Source: Rhodospirillaceae bacterium (GTDB lineage: Bacteria; Pseudomonadota; Alphaproteobacteria; CACIAM-22H2). From it: a stretch of DNA of 44,822 nucleotides. The notes beneath the pieces were generated by a model. The model was not told where the DNA came from. It made no database searches and was given only the letters and a program-made list of their open reading frames with translations. This document shows positions 8,441-18,639 of the stretch, piece by piece; position 1 is the first letter of the stretch; each line of letters begins with the position of its first letter. The DNA lies in contig SHVT01000004.1 of NCBI GenBank assembly GCA_009694125.1, forward strand, positions 1 to 44,822, read 5' to 3'. Position numbers and translations under genes: made by a program.

Positions 8441-9133
8441 ATGCTGCGGGTGTTTCTTTCGCCCGCGCTCTTCATCATGGTCCTGCTGATTTCGGCTTGT
8501 TCGTATACCGGCGGCATCGACAATCCCGTTGCGCGTAAACTTACTTGGTTCAGCTATCTCGGGGGCGATGACATAAGGCGCCTCTGCACAAAGGGCGCCG
8601 ATCGCTATCGCTTTGTCTACAACGCCGATTACGAAGAACAGGTCCGTGCCTACGACCTGCGGCCCAGCGCGACCGGCACCGGCGCGGTGCTTTGGGGCCA
8701 GATCATCGGCGCGCCGAATTTGGGGGGGGCGGCGGGTTTCGCGGCGAACGATCTGTTCGCGCCCTGGCGCGGCACCTCGACCCGCAAGGATTTGTCGGAA
8801 GCCGATTACCGCGCGCTTCTGAAGTCCGTGGACGACGGCGCCTTTGCCGAGCCGCCGCCGGCTGGGCTGCAACTGAATTCCTGGGGTTTCTACTGGGTGG
8901 CCAGCGCTTGCGTCGATGGGCGCTTTCTCTTCAACGCCGCCGCTCATCGGTCGCCGCGTTTTTCCGCGCTGCGCTTCCCGGAGGTATTGGCGCGCCACGA
9001 TTTGAGCGGGATACCCTGGAATCCGCCGCGAGACGTCGCACCGGAAGTCGGTGGGCAGCCGGCCGGGCGCCAGGAGGATTTGAGCCGCCAGTACTTTCTG
9101 CTACGCGCCGGCCCCAGGGGGCTGAACGGGTAG
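8441..9133 (+). CDS. conserved lipoprotein of unknown function
   Basis: The 230-residue product begins MLRVFLSPALFIMVLLISACS, a clear lipoprotein signal with lipobox ISAC, so I moved the start from 8375 to 8441. The mature protein contains LTWFSYLGGDDIRRLCTKGADRYRFVYNA, suggesting a small beta-rich domain, and KSVDDGAFAEPPPAGLQLNSWGFYWVASACVDGRF near the middle. Two or three cysteines might pair outside the cytoplasm. I do not recognise a named family. It is divergent from the carboxypeptidase gene across a 155-base gap and precedes clpS by 160 bases. Confidence 0.65.
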   Translation: MLRVFLSPALFIMVLLISACSYTGGIDNPVARKLTWFSYLGGDDIRRLCTKGADRYRFVYNADYEEQVRAYDLRPSATGTGAVLWGQIIGAPNLGGAAGFAANDLFAPWRGTSTRKDLSEADYRALLKSVDDGAFAEPPPAGLQLNSWGFYWVASACVDGRFLFNAAAHRSPRFSALRFPEVLARHDLSGIPWNPPRDVAPEVGGQPAGRQEDLSRQYFLLRAGPRGLNG

Positions 9134-9292
9134 TTGACGCTCTTTTGATCGACCGGGAGCGCCGGCCACTCATTAGCGCATCCGAAACCCTTTTCGGCTT
9201 ACCCTCGAACCCATATCATTGAGGATGGCCACTAGCGCGATGCCCAACCAGATCCGCGCCCGCGCGATACTTCCGGTCCCGACGGACGACAC

Positions 9293-9619
9293 ATGAGCGA
9301 CGACGACAAAAACAACGATGACGTCCCCAACACCGGGGTCGTGCTACGCACGCGCACCAAGACCAAAAAGCCGGCCATGTACAAGGTCTTGATGCTCAAC
9401 GACGACTACACGCCGATGGAGTTTGTCGTCCACATTCTCGAACGGTTCTTCAACAAGGGTCGGGAAGAAGCGACCCAGATCATGCTGAACGTCCACCGGC
9501 GCGGGGTCGGGATTTGCGGCGTCTACACCTTCGAGGTCGCCGAGACCAAGGTAACGCAAGTCATGGATTTCGCCCGCCGCCATCAACATCCTTTGCGGTG
9601 TATCCTCGAGAAGGAATAG
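9293..9619 (+). CDS. clpS: ATP-dependent Clp protease adaptor ClpS
   Basis: ClpS recognises proteins with N-terminal Leu, Phe, Tyr or Trp and delivers them to ClpA-ClpP. The 108-residue protein has a flexible acidic N-terminus ([14 protein letters not shown]) that engages ClpA. Its core begins [21 protein letters not shown]. The NDD segment and the His of NVHRRG are the usual contacts for the substrate's N-terminal amino group. It is nine bases upstream of clpA on the same strand, the standard clpS-clpA operon. Confidence 0.95.
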   Translation: MSDDDKNNDDVPNTGVVLRTRTKTKKPAMYKVLMLNDDYTPMEFVVHILERFFNKGREEATQIMLNVHRRGVGICGVYTFEVAETKVTQVMDFARRHQHPLRCILEKE

Positions 9620-9628
9620 GATCGACGC

Positions 9629-11932
9629 ATGTTGTCGCGCAATCTCGAACAAAGCCTTCATCGCGCCCTGGCCCTCGCCAACGAGCGCCGGCACGAATAC
9701 GTCACGCTCGAACATCTCCTGATGGCTCTCACCGAGGACCAGGACGCGATCGCGGTTCTCAAGGCCTGCGGAGTCGATGTCGATCGGTTGCGGCGCGACG
9801 TCACGCGTTACCTCGACACCGAATTGGTGAGCCTGGTTTCGCCGCAGCCGGGCGAGGCCAAGCCGACCGCCGGCTTCCAGCGTGTGCTCCAACGCGCGGC
9901 CATCCATGTCCAATCCTCGGGCCGCGAGGAGGTGACCGGCGCCAATGTCCTGGTCGCGCTGTTCTCCGAACGCGAATCCCACGCCGTGTATTTCCTGCAG
10001 GAACAGGACGTGTCGCGGCTCGACGCCGTGAATTTCATCTCGTACGGCATCGCCAAGGTCGCTGGCCGGGGCGAAGGGCGGCGCGTGCGCGGCGCCGAGG
10101 AAGAAACCGCCGCGGGCGAAAAACCGGGGGCTAAACGCGGCCAGGACGCGCTCGCCGCTTATTGCGTCAATCTTAACAAGAAGGCGATCGGCGGCCGCAT
10201 CGATCCCTTGATCGGGCGCGAGGCCGAGGTCGAGCGCACGATCCAAATCCTGTGCCGGCGATTCAAGAACAATCCGCTTTATGTCGGCGACGCCGGGGTC
10301 GGCAAGACCGCCATCGCCGAAGGGCTGGCCCGCAAAATCGTCAAGGCCGAGGTACCCGAAGTCCTCCGCAACGCCACGATCTTCGCCCTCGACATGGGCT
10401 CCCTGCTGGCCGGCACGCGTTATCGCGGCGATTTCGAGGAGCGGTTGAAGGCTGTGCTCAACGAATTGGAGGCGCATGAAGGCGCCATCCTGTTCATCGA
10501 CGAGATACACACCGTGATCGGCGCCGGCGCCACCAGCGGCGGCTCGATGGACGCGTCCAATCTGTTGAAGCCGGCGCTGGCCAGCGGCACGCTCCGCTGC
10601 ATCGGATCGACGACCTATAAGGAATACCGGATCTATTTCGAAAAGGACCGCGCGCTCGTCCGCCGCTTCCAAAAGATCGACGTGAACGAGCCGAGCATCG
10701 AGGATTCGGTGAAAATCCTGCGCGGCATCAAGCCCTATTACGAGGCCCATCACAAGGTGCGCTACACCGCCGAGGCGATTCGCTCCGCCGTCGAGCTGGC
10801 GTCGCGATACATCAACGACCGCAAGCTGCCCGATAAGGCCATCGACGTGATCGACGAGGTCGGCGCGGCCCAGATGCTGCTGCCGCCCAGCCGGCGCAAA
10901 CGAACGATCACGGTTAAGGATGTCGAAGCCGTGGTCGCCAAGATGGCCCGCATCCCGCCGAAAAGCGTCTCACGCGACGACCGCGCCGTGCTCCAGAACC
11001 TGGATCGCGACCTTAAGACCATGGTGTTCGGCCAGGACAAGGCGATCGAGGCGCTCGCCGCCTCGATCAAACTCGCCCGCGCCGGTTTGCGCGAGCCGGA
11101 AAAGCCCATCGGCGCGTATCTGTTCTCCGGCCCCACCGGCGTCGGCAAGACCGAAGTCGCGCGCCAGCTTGCCCGCAGCATGGGCATCGAGCTGATCCGC
11201 TTCGACATGTCCGAATACATGGAGCGGCACAGCGTGTCGCGGCTGATCGGCGCTCCGCCCGGTTACGTCGGCTTCGATCAGGGCGGGCTGCTCACCGACG
11301 GCGTTGACCAGCATCCGCATTGCGTGCTGCTGCTCGACGAAATCGAAAAGGCCCATCCCGACCTGTTCAACATCCTTTTGCAGGTCATGGACCACGGCAA
11401 GCTGACCGACCATAACGGCAAGGGCGTCGATTTCCGCAACGTCATCCTGATCATGACCACCAATGCCGGCGCCTCCGACATGGCCAAGGCCGCCATCGGT
11501 TTCGAACGCGAGGAACGCGTGGGCGAGGATTTGGAGGCCATCACCCGCATGTTCACGCCGGAATTCCGCAACCGGCTGGACGCCATCATTGCCTTCGCCA
11601 GCTTGCCGCCGGAAGTCATCTCGCGCGTCGTGGACAAATTCGTCATGCAGCTCGAAGCGCAGCTGACCGATCGCGGCGTCACCGTCGAATTGACCGACGC
11701 CGCCCGCAAATGGCTGGCGGAAAAAGGTTACGACCGCCTGTTCGGCGCCCGCCCGCTCGCCCGCGTCATCCAGGAACACATCAAGAAGCCGTTGGCCGAC
11801 GAATTGCTGTTCGGAAAGCTGGCGAAGGGCGGTGTGGTTCGCATCGAAATGCGCGACGGCAAGCTGGTGCTCGACTATCCCGTGCCGGCCCTGCCGCCAC
11901 CCCCGCCGATGCTGCCGGCCTTGGCGGAGTAG
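9629..11932 (+). CDS. clpA: ATP-dependent Clp protease ATP-binding subunit ClpA
   Basis: ClpA is the hexameric AAA+ unfoldase that feeds substrates into ClpP. The 767-residue protein has the Clp N-domain (1-145) with two helical repeats and a first AAA+ module with Walker A GDAGVGKT (220-227) and Walker B LFIDEIH. The second AAA+ module has GPTGVGKT and [12 protein letters not shown]. The IGF loop in KAAIGFERE matches the ClpP-docking IGL/F loop. It lacks the long middle domain of ClpB. The C-terminus ends in a short Pro-rich tail ([15 protein letters not shown]). Confidence 0.96.
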   Translation: MLSRNLEQSLHRALALANERRHEYVTLEHLLMALTEDQDAIAVLKACGVDVDRLRRDVTRYLDTELVSLVSPQPGEAKPTAGFQRVLQRAAIHVQSSGREEVTGANVLVALFSERESHAVYFLQEQDVSRLDAVNFISYGIAKVAGRGEGRRVRGAEEETAAGEKPGAKRGQDALAAYCVNLNKKAIGGRIDPLIGREAEVERTIQILCRRFKNNPLYVGDAGVGKTAIAEGLARKIVKAEVPEVLRNATIFALDMGSLLAGTRYRGDFEERLKAVLNELEAHEGAILFIDEIHTVIGAGATSGGSMDASNLLKPALASGTLRCIGSTTYKEYRIYFEKDRALVRRFQKIDVNEPSIEDSVKILRGIKPYYEAHHKVRYTAEAIRSAVELASRYINDRKLPDKAIDVIDEVGAAQMLLPPSRRKRTITVKDVEAVVAKMARIPPKSVSRDDRAVLQNLDRDLKTMVFGQDKAIEALAASIKLARAGLREPEKPIGAYLFSGPTGVGKTEVARQLARSMGIELIRFDMSEYMERHSVSRLIGAPPGYVGFDQGGLLTDGVDQHPHCVLLLDEIEKAHPDLFNILLQVMDHGKLTDHNGKGVDFRNVILIMTTNAGASDMAKAAIGFEREERVGEDLEAITRMFTPEFRNRLDAIIAFASLPPEVISRVVDKFVMQLEAQLTDRGVTVELTDAARKWLAEKGYDRLFGARPLARVIQEHIKKPLADELLFGKLAKGGVVRIEMRDGKLVLDYPVPALPPPPPMLPALAE

Positions 11933-11962
11933 GGGCGGGGAATGGTGATAACGGAGATTGGG

Positions 11963-12430
11963 CTAGACTAAGTTCAATCCCTCTCTCTGATGAGTGAAGT
12001 TGATTGATTCATACCCAGCATGTTGAGCGGCTAAACATAGACCAAGGTCGTCAGACAGAATAGCAATGTTCTGATTTCCAACTTCCAGAAGAGAACAGTC
12101 TGACAAGCCAATACGAAGAAATTCTTTCCGAGATGATGCGTCAGTGTTCTGAACATAAATTTCTGTTATATTTTCAGTCCACTTACGAAAGGCCATGGCA
12201 ATGTGAGTTTTTTCCGGGTCCTTAATTTGGCTGGACAGATTGGACGCTTCAGATAGTACATTTGGCGTCACGATTACACCGGCGGAAACCGAAATCAGAT
12301 TCCGCAATAGCGTAAAGTCCTCCATGCCATATTTGCGCAGTCTTTTGTGCGCTCTGACATAGTCTGGGTTGGCAAGCCCAACCACGAGCAGAATCAAGAG
12401 ATTGGCGTCCAATGCGATGGTTTTGGGCAT
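11963..12430 (-). CDS. PIN-domain protein (putative VapC-like ribonuclease toxin)
   Basis: This 155-residue protein has the PIN-domain acidic set in order: Asp8 (ALDANLL), Glu61 (NVLSEAS), Asp111 (LSDCSLL) and Asp127/128 (ILSDDLG). These residues bind the metal ions of the RNase active site. PIN proteins of this size usually act as toxins that cleave RNA. The ATG directly follows the TGA of a small upstream gene on the same strand with no gap, the arrangement expected of a toxin-antitoxin operon. The locus is visibly AT-richer than its neighbours, which suggests horizontal acquisition. The toxin role itself is inference. Confidence 0.75.
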   Translation of the reverse strand: MPKTIALDANLLILLVVGLANPDYVRAHKRLRKYGMEDFTLLRNLISVSAGVIVTPNVLSEASNLSSQIKDPEKTHIAMAFRKWTENITEIYVQNTDASSRKEFLRIGLSDCSLLEVGNQNIAILSDDLGLCLAAQHAGYESINFTHQREGLNLV

Positions 12431-12709
12431 TCACGCATCTTCTCGCCGACGTTTCATGGAAACGACTCGTCCATCGGAGTCTCGCACGGCCACCACCCTA
12501 TAAGCCCTCCTTGCGACCGATTCGCCGCTTATTGCAGTAAAAGCATCTTTGACACTGTTCTACGGCCGCGAAAAACCAAGAGTAATGACCCATTCGCCAC
12601 GTTCAGGGTCAAATTCTACCTCTTCCAAGCCCACGTTTGTTGGGATTTCCTCCCTCAGAACGTCATTGAGCCAATTCTTGGCTACTCGAACCGCATCTTT
12701 TACTTCCAA
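12431..12709 (-). pseudogene. small partner gene of the PIN protein, interrupted by an in-frame TAG
   Basis: Reading the minus strand from a TTG at 12709 gives MEVKDAVRVAKNWLNDVLREEIPTNVGLEEVEFDPERGEWVITLGFSRP, then TAG (12562-12560). It continues in frame as NSVKDAFTAISGESVARRAYRVVAVRDSDGRVVSMKRRREDA and ends in TGA next to the PIN start. The TTG has GGAG seven bases upstream. Both halves look like one 92-residue alpha/beta protein, and a Trp (TGG) would fit at the TAG (SRPWNS). By position it would be the cognate antitoxin. I do not recognise a known DNA-binding antitoxin domain. The ORF track does not show it because the start is TTG and the pieces are short. Confidence 0.65.
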
Positions 12710-12752
12710 GATCTTTCTCCATTCGCTGAGGGCTGCGCCCCAAACAAACCAA

Positions 12753-13940
12753 CTACCCGCCCGCGCCCTCGGCTCCGGGAGCGTCGTCGCGGCGATAGGG
12801 GGATTGCGCGGATAGCTCCGCGATCTGAGCGGCGATCGCCGCGCGTTCCTTGTTCAGGAAATCGGCGAGCGCGTCGTGGAAACGGCTGTCGCGGAACCAA
12901 TGCACGCTATAAGTCGGAGTCGGCAGGTAGCCGCGTTGAATCTTGTGTTCGCCCTGGGCCCCGGCCTCGACGCGCTTCAGACCGTGGGCGATCGCGAAAT
13001 CGATGGCGCGGTAATAACACGCCTCGAAGTGCAGGAATTTGTAATCGCCGAGGCTGCCCCAGTTGCGCCCGTACAGCGTCTCGGTCCCGAGCAGATTGAG
13101 TGCGCCGGCGACAAACCGGTCCCGATTCTTGGCCATCACCAGCACGACCTTCTCCGGCATTGTCGTGCCGAGAAGCTGAAAGAATTCGCTGGTCAGATAG
13201 GGATGTCCCCATTTGCCCTCGGACGTCTTCAGATAGAAACGGTGAAAGGCCTCCCAATGGCGGGGTTCGAGCTGCTCGCCGGTGAGGGTCTGAATCTCGA
13301 TGTCCTGAACCTCGACCTCGCGCCGCTCCTTCCGCACTGACTTACGTTTGCGCGATGCCAGCGACGCCAGGAAATCCTCGAAGTCGACGTACCCCTGGTT
13401 GTGCCAGTGGAATTGATAGCCGGTTCGCAACAGCCAGCCGGAGGCGGCCAGGCGCCGGGCCTGGGCCTCGGCCGCGAAGGTGACGTGCAGCGACGACACA
13501 CCAAGCCGGCTGGCGACCGAGATCATGGTTTCGAGCAGCGCATCCTCGATGGCGGCGGCGCGTGGTCCCTGCTGCACCAGCAATCGCGGCCCGGTGACCG
13601 GGGTGAAGGGCACGGCGATTTGAAGCTTGGGGTAATAACTCCCGCCGGCGCGTTCATAAGCCGCGGCCCAGCTGTGGTCGAAGACGTATTCGCCATAGGA
13701 ATGGCTCTTCAGATACATTGGGACGGCGCCCACCAGCCGACCTTCGGAATCCTCGGCGACCAAATGCTGGGGTAGCCAGCCGGTTTCGGCCGTCGCGGAG
13801 CCGCTGGCTTCCAGCGCGTGCAGGAAAGCGTGATTGGCGAAGGGCGAGTCCGAATCGACCAATGAATCCCAGGCCGCCGCCGGAACGTCAGCGATTTTGT
13901 CGACGACTTTGACGGTCAGCGGTTTGCGTCCGTCCGGCAC
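12753..13940 (-). CDS. FemAB-like GNAT-family N-acyltransferase (PF04339-type)
   Basis: This 395-residue cytoplasmic protein matches the COG3146 / PF04339 group, described as peptidoglycan-biosynthesis-like or GNAT N-acetyltransferases. Recognisable segments are SPFANHAFLHALEASGSA near residue 32, GEYVFDHSWAAAYERAGGSYYPKLQIAVPFTPVTGPRLL near 82-120, and YYRAIDFAIAHGLKRVEAGAQGEHKIQRGYLPTPTYSVHWF near 310-350. These are diagnostic of the family. The start is GTG (13940) with GAGGGG eight bases upstream. Substrate is unknown; it probably transfers an acyl or aminoacyl group. Confidence 0.85.
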   Translation of the reverse strand: MPDGRKPLTVKVVDKIADVPAAAWDSLVDSDSPFANHAFLHALEASGSATAETGWLPQHLVAEDSEGRLVGAVPMYLKSHSYGEYVFDHSWAAAYERAGGSYYPKLQIAVPFTPVTGPRLLVQQGPRAAAIEDALLETMISVASRLGVSSLHVTFAAEAQARRLAASGWLLRTGYQFHWHNQGYVDFEDFLASLASRKRKSVRKERREVEVQDIEIQTLTGEQLEPRHWEAFHRFYLKTSEGKWGHPYLTSEFFQLLGTTMPEKVVLVMAKNRDRFVAGALNLLGTETLYGRNWGSLGDYKFLHFEACYYRAIDFAIAHGLKRVEAGAQGEHKIQRGYLPTPTYSVHWFRDSRFHDALADFLNKERAAIAAQIAELSAQSPYRRDDAPGAEGAGG

Positions 13941-14146
13941 GGTTTAGGCCCCTCGATTCCGAGGCCGGGGTCGCTTAAATGTCACGTCGACGACGTTGCT
14001 CGCGATCGGACCATCGGAAGCCGACAAGCTTAGGCCGTTGCGCGCAAAAGCGGGCGGGGAATTATCGCGGTCGCGGAATATCCGTCGCCGCAACCGCCCG
14101 GCACTCCCGATCCGGTTTCTTCAGGCCCGCTGCGCGCGTTCGTGTC

Positions 14147-14758
14147 CTAACGCAACTCGAAGAGCGCCTCGACCTCCACCGCCACACCCCAGGGCAGCGT
14201 GTTGACGCCCACGGCGGTGCGGGCATGTTTACCGTCGTCGCCGAAGACCTCGACGAGCAGGTCGGAGGCGCCATTCATCACCTTGGGCTGATCGACGAAA
14301 TCCGCCATGGAATTGACGAAGCCGCCGATCCGCACGCAGCGCTTGACCTTGTCGAGATTGCCGCCACAGGCTGCCTTCAACTGGGCGACGACATTCAGCG
14401 CGCATACCCGCGCTGCCCGCTGCCCGTCTTCGATGGTGTATTCCCGGCCAAGCTTACCGAGAAACTGGGGAACGCCGTTCTCCAGCGTGATCTGCCCGGA
14501 GATGAAAACCAGCTTCCCGGTTCTGACGAAGGGAATGTAGTTGGCAACCGGCGGCGCGACGGCGGGCAAGACGATGCCGATTTCGTGCATGCGCTTTTCG
14601 ATCTGTGATCCCGACCGCGTGCTCGCGGGGCGAGCCGAAGCGCTTTTGCCGGCGGCCTTCGCCGGCGCCGCCTTTTTTACCGCGACGCTGGCGGAACGTT
14701 TGGGCGCCGCTTTCGGAGCCGGCTTCTTCTTGGCAACTCGCGCAGTCTTGGCCGCCAT
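14147..14758 (-). CDS. RidA-family protein with a Lys/Ala-rich N-terminal tail
   Basis: The C-terminal 150 residues form a complete RidA/YjgF domain: [43 protein letters not shown], then the C-R-x-G-F-V motif ([10 protein letters not shown]) and [22 protein letters not shown]. RidA enzymes hydrolyse reactive enamine/imine intermediates, and a typical member starts near residue 53 here. The preceding 52 residues ([30 protein letters not shown]) are a low-complexity basic tail like bacterial histone-H1-like proteins. AAAGGGG precedes the ATG at 14758, supporting the long form. The catalytic Arg of deaminating RidA proteins is not clearly placed, so activity is uncertain. Confidence 0.85.
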   Translation of the reverse strand: MAAKTARVAKKKPAPKAAPKRSASVAVKKAAPAKAAGKSASARPASTRSGSQIEKRMHEIGIVLPAVAPPVANYIPFVRTGKLVFISGQITLENGVPQFLGKLGREYTIEDGQRAARVCALNVVAQLKAACGGNLDKVKRCVRIGGFVNSMADFVDQPKVMNGASDLLVEVFGDDGKHARTAVGVNTLPWGVAVEVEALFELR

Positions 14759-14791
14759 CGTGTTCCCCTTTGTTGGACGCGGTGCCGTCGA

Positions 14792-17700
14792 TCAGCTGCA
14801 CCCGTTGGTGGAGCCGCAGGTGACGCATTTGAGGCAGGTACCGTTGCGAACCAGCGTGAAATTGCCGCATTCGCCGCAGGCATCGCCCTCATAACCCCGG
14901 AATTTTGCCTCGCGGATGCGGGTCATACGCTCGCTCACATCGTCGCGCACCGCGATGGCGATCTCGGCGGTCCCGGTCGTCGTGGCGGTCGCGGTTCCGC
15001 CGCCGACCGCCGCGAGTGTCTGGGTCGCCACGCCGCGGCCATGGAAGACATAGAGATTGCCGCGCACGAAGCCGTTGCTGGCGGCGCGGGCGACGCTCGA
15101 GAAATCGGGCGTGGTCTGCCGTTCGAGCGAGCTTTCGCCTTCGCCACGGCCGATGCTGTCGTGGCGGGTTTCGGCCGGATCGGCGTGGGAGAGGTCGTTG
15201 CGGCCAAGATAGGAGACGGCAAGTTCGCGGAAGATGTAGTCCAGCACGGACGTCGCCATTTTGATGGCGTCGTTGCCCTCGACGATGCCGGACGGCTCGA
15301 AGCGGGTGAAGGTGAAGGCCTCGACGAATTCCTCCAGCGGCACGCCGTATTGCAGGCCGATCGAGATGGCGATGGCGTAGTTGTTCATCAAGCTGCGGAA
15401 GGCGGCGCCTTCCTTGTGCATGTCGATGAAGATTTCGCCGAGTTTGCCGTCGTCGTATTCGCCCGTTCGGAGATAGACCTTGTGGCCGCCAACGATGGCC
15501 TTTTGGGTGTAACCCTTGCGGCGCTGCGGCAGCCTTGCCCGCTCGAGCTTGTTGACCACGCGATCGATCACACGTTCGACGATACGCTCGGCCAGGATTT
15601 CGGCGCGAGCCGCCTGCGGCTGCGCCGTCAGAGTCTCGACCAGGGTCTCGGCGTCTTCGTCATCGGCGATCACGGTCGACAGCGGCTGCGACAGCTTCGA
15701 GCCGTCGCGGTACAGCGCGGTCGACTTCAGCCCCAGCCGCCAGGACAGGAGATAGGCGTCCTTGCAGGCCGCGACGGTGGCGGCGTTGGGCATGTTGATC
15801 GTCTTGGAGATGGCGCCCGAGATGAAGGGCTGTGCCGCCGCCATCATCCGAATGTGGCTCTCGACCGACAAGGACCGGGTTCCGGTGCGACCGCACGGCG
15901 TCGCGCAATCGAAGACCGGAAGATGTTCGGCCTTGAGGTGCGGAGCGCCCTCGACCGTCATCGCCCCGCAGCAATAGATATTGGCGGCGTCGATGTCGCG
16001 CTTGGAGAAGCCCAGCGCGGCCAACATGTCGACGCCGACTTCATCCAATCTTTCGATGGAGAGGCCGAGGGCGGTGGTGCAGAATTCCTCGCCCAGCGTC
16101 CATTTGTTGAAGACGTATTTGATGTCGAACGCGCTGCCCAGCGCGGCCTCTACGGCGGCCAGCGCGGCATCGTTGAAGCCTTTTGCCCGCAGCCGCTCGT
16201 GGTCGATGCCGGAGGCGTTCTTAAGCGTACCGTGGCCGATGGCATAGGCGACGATCTCGGCGATCTCTGCCTCGTCATAGCCGAGGGTACGCAGCGCCTC
16301 CGGCACCGTTCGGTTGATGATCTTGAAATAGCCGCCGCCAGCGAGCTTCTTGGATTTGACCAGGGCGAAATCCGGCTCGATGCCCGTCGTGTCGCAGTCC
16401 ATCACCAGGCCGATCGTGCCGGTCGGCGCGACGACGGTCGTCTGGGCATTGCGATAGCCATGCGCCTCGCCCTGGGCGAGCGCCCGGTCCCAAGCCCGGC
16501 GCGCGGCCGTCGCCAGGGCCGGTTCTGGGCACGCCGCCGCGTTGAGCGGGACCGGGGCGATCGAAAGGCCCTCATACCCGTCCGTCGCGCCGTGGGCGGC
16601 GCGGCGGTGATTGCGGATGACACGCAGCATCGCCTCGCCATCGTGTTCGAAGCCCGGAAAGGGTCCAAGCTCCTCGGCCATCTCGGCCGATGTGGCATAA
16701 GCGACGCCGGTCATGGTCGAGGTGATGGCGGCGCACAGGGCGCGGCCAGCATCGCTGTCATAGGGCAGGCCCGCGGCCATGAGCAGCGCGCCAATATTGG
16801 CGTAGCCAAGGCCGAGCGTGCGGTAGCGATAGGACAGCTCGGCGATGCGCCGCGCCGGGAATTGCGCCATCAGCACCGAAATCTCGAGAACGACGGTCCA
16901 CAGGCGCACGGCGTGTTCAAAGCCCTCGACGTCGAAACTTCCATCCGCCCTGCGGAAGGTCATCAGATTGAGCGAGGCGAGGTTGCACGCGGTGTCGTCC
17001 AGGAACATGTATTCCGAGCACGGGTTGGACGCATTGATGCGACCGCCCCCTGGGCAGGTGTGCCATTCATTGATCGTGGTATCGAATTGGACGCCGGGGT
17101 CGGCACAGGCCCAGGCGGCGAACCCGATCTTTTCCCACAGGTCGCGTGCCGGCAGCGTCGCGTGGACGCGGCCATCGGTCCGCCGGATCAGATTCCACGG
17201 CCGGTCGGAAAGAACCGCATCAATGAAATCGTTGTTCAGGCGCACGGAATTGTTGGAGTTTTGTCCGGAGACGGTGAAATAGCCGTCGCTGTCCCAATCG
17301 GTGTCGTAGACCGGCACGTCGATGGCGGTGTAGCCCTGACGCGCGAATTGGATGGCGCGGCGAATGGAATTCTCCGGGATCATCGCCTTGCGGGAGGCGG
17401 CCAAGACCGGCTTGACCCGTGGGTGATTGAGCATCCCGGCGTCGCTGCCTTCGCCCATCACGTCCACCGGAACCCCGGCGCAGGCCTTGACGATCGCGTT
17501 CAGATGTTTGTGGGCCAGCTTCGATCCGGCGACCAGCGCGGCGACTTTCTGCTCCTCGACGACCTTCCAGTCGATGAAGGTCTCGATGTCGGGGTGGTCG
17601 ATGTCGACGGTGACCATCTTGGCCGCCCGCCGAGTCGTGCCGCCGGATTTGATGGCGCCCGCGGCACGGTCGCCGATCTTAAGAAAGCTCATCAGGCCGG

Positions 17701-18454
17701 ACGAGCGCCCGCCGCCGGAGAGCGACTCGCCTTCGCCCCGCAGCCGCGAGAAATTGCTGCCCGTTCCGGATCCGTATTTGAACAAACGGGCCTCGCGCAC
17801 CCACAAATCCATGATGCCGCCTTCATTCACCAGATCGTCGGCGACGCTTTGAATGAAACAGGCATGGGGCTGCGGGTGTTCATAGGCCGATTCCGAAGCC
17901 ACGACTTCGCCCTTGAGCGGATCGACGTAATAATGACCCTGGGCTGGGCCGTCGATGCCATAGGCCCAGTGCAGCCCGGTGTTGAACCATTGCGGCGAAT
18001 TCGGTGCCGCCATCTGCCGGCACAACATGAATCGCAATTCGTCGAAGAAGGCGAGGGCGTCGGTTTCGCCGTCGAAATAGCCGCCTTTCCAGCCCCAATA
18101 GGTCCAGGTCCCGGCCAGGCGGTCGAAGACCTCGCGGGCGCTGGTCTCGCCCCGGCTGCGCTGGTCGGCGGGAAGTTTCTCAAGGGAGCGTTCGTCGGGC
18201 ACCCGGCGCCATAGCCAAGACGGAACGCTGGTTTCTTCGACCGATTTCAGCGCCGCGGGCACGCCCCGTTTACGAAAATATTTCTGGGCCAGGACATCGC
18301 TGGCGACCTGGGACCAATCCGACGGTACATCGATGCCTTCCTGGCGGAAGACGACCGACCCATCGGGATTGCGGATTTCGCTGGCAATCCGATGAAAATC
18401 AATCCCGGCATAGGCGTCGGTGCCCGCGCGCGTGAAGCGTCGCTTGATACGCAT
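14792..18454 (-). CDS. nrdJ: adenosylcobalamin-dependent (class II) ribonucleoside-diphosphate reductase
   Basis: NrdJ reduces ribonucleotides to deoxyribonucleotides using a B12-generated radical and works with or without oxygen. The 1220-residue protein contains the finger-loop cysteine motif [21 protein letters not shown], and later [26 protein letters not shown] and [17 protein letters not shown] long C-terminal part is typical of alphaproteobacterial NrdJ. It ends in a zinc-ribbon-like tail, [28 protein letters not shown], whose cysteines could also shuttle electrons. The track's start at 18634 is too early; [17 protein letters not shown] at 18454 fits the family and follows GGGGG. Two NrdR-box-like sites lie upstream. 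No B12 riboswitch was seen. Confidence 0.95.
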   Translation of the reverse strand: MRIKRRFTRAGTDAYAGIDFHRIASEIRNPDGSVVFRQEGIDVPSDWSQVASDVLAQKYFRKRGVPAALKSVEETSVPSWLWRRVPDERSLEKLPADQRSRGETSAREVFDRLAGTWTYWGWKGGYFDGETDALAFFDELRFMLCRQMAAPNSPQWFNTGLHWAYGIDGPAQGHYYVDPLKGEVVASESAYEHPQPHACFIQSVADDLVNEGGIMDLWVREARLFKYGSGTGSNFSRLRGEGESLSGGGRSSGLMSFLKIGDRAAGAIKSGGTTRRAAKMVTVDIDHPDIETFIDWKVVEEQKVAALVAGSKLAHKHLNAIVKACAGVPVDVMGEGSDAGMLNHPRVKPVLAASRKAMIPENSIRRAIQFARQGYTAIDVPVYDTDWDSDGYFTVSGQNSNNSVRLNNDFIDAVLSDRPWNLIRRTDGRVHATLPARDLWEKIGFAAWACADPGVQFDTTINEWHTCPGGGRINASNPCSEYMFLDDTACNLASLNLMTFRRADGSFDVEGFEHAVRLWTVVLEISVLMAQFPARRIAELSYRYRTLGLGYANIGALLMAAGLPYDSDAGRALCAAITSTMTGVAYATSAEMAEELGPFPGFEHDGEAMLRVIRNHRRAAHGATDGYEGLSIAPVPLNAAACPEPALATAARRAWDRALAQGEAHGYRNAQTTVVAPTGTIGLVMDCDTTGIEPDFALVKSKKLAGGGYFKIINRTVPEALRTLGYDEAEIAEIVAYAIGHGTLKNASGIDHERLRAKGFNDAALAAVEAALGSAFDIKYVFNKWTLGEEFCTTALGLSIERLDEVGVDMLAALGFSKRDIDAANIYCCGAMTVEGAPHLKAEHLPVFDCATPCGRTGTRSLSVESHIRMMAAAQPFISGAISKTINMPNAATVAACKDAYLLSWRLGLKSTALYRDGSKLSQPLSTVIADDEDAETLVETLTAQPQAARAEILAERIVERVIDRVVNKLERARLPQRRKGYTQKAIVGGHKVYLRTGEYDDGKLGEIFIDMHKEGAAFRSLMNNYAIAISIGLQYGVPLEEFVEAFTFTRFEPSGIVEGNDAIKMATSVLDYIFRELAVSYLGRNDLSHADPAETRHDSIGRGEGESSLERQTTPDFSSVARAASNGFVRGNLYVFHGRGVATQTLAAVGGGTATATTTGTAEIAIAVRDDVSERMTRIREAKFRGYEGDACGECGNFTLVRNGTCLKCVTCGSTNGCS

Positions 18455-18516
18455 GAAATCCCCCAAAGCCCCCGGCTGTGCTGCTGTGTCTGTTGTGCCA
18501 TCGCGCCGAAGGCGCC

Positions 18517-18526
18517 CTAGATATTG
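18517..18526 (-). promoter_or_regulatory. NrdR-box-like site, promoter-proximal
   Basis: The minus strand reads CCACAATATCTAGGG, with core CAATATCTAG. This matches nine of ten core positions of the NrdR consensus (C-w-A-t-A-T-a-T-w-G). It lies 63 bases upstream of the nrdJ start and 31 bases from a second match. NrdR is the ATP/dATP-sensing repressor of ribonucleotide reductase genes. Confidence 0.7.
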
Positions 18527-18547
18527 TGGCAACGCCAACGGAACACG

Positions 18548-18557
18548 CAATCTGTAG
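18548..18557 (-). promoter_or_regulatory. NrdR-box-like site, promoter-distal
   Basis: The minus strand reads GTGCTACAGATTGCGTG, with core CTACAGATTG, matching about eight of ten positions. The spacing of 31 bases to the other box is the three-helical-turn spacing known for paired NrdR boxes. This box is weaker than the proximal one. Confidence 0.6.
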
Positions 18558-18639
18558 CACAAGTAGGTAGGGCTGGCAAGTAAAAATCGGATGGGAGTGA
18601 ATTCGTGAAGGCCGGTAGGAATAAAAAAGCCCACGATGT

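Noticed and set aside
9344-10753. 469-codon minus-strand ORF opposite clpS and clpA
   Set aside because: It spans two well-supported genes and their junction and has no recognisable domain, so it is a codon-bias shadow.
15041-18214. 1057-codon plus-strand ORF opposite nrdJ
   Set aside because: It is the antisense shadow of a well-supported high-GC gene; the translation has no family features and no Shine-Dalgarno.
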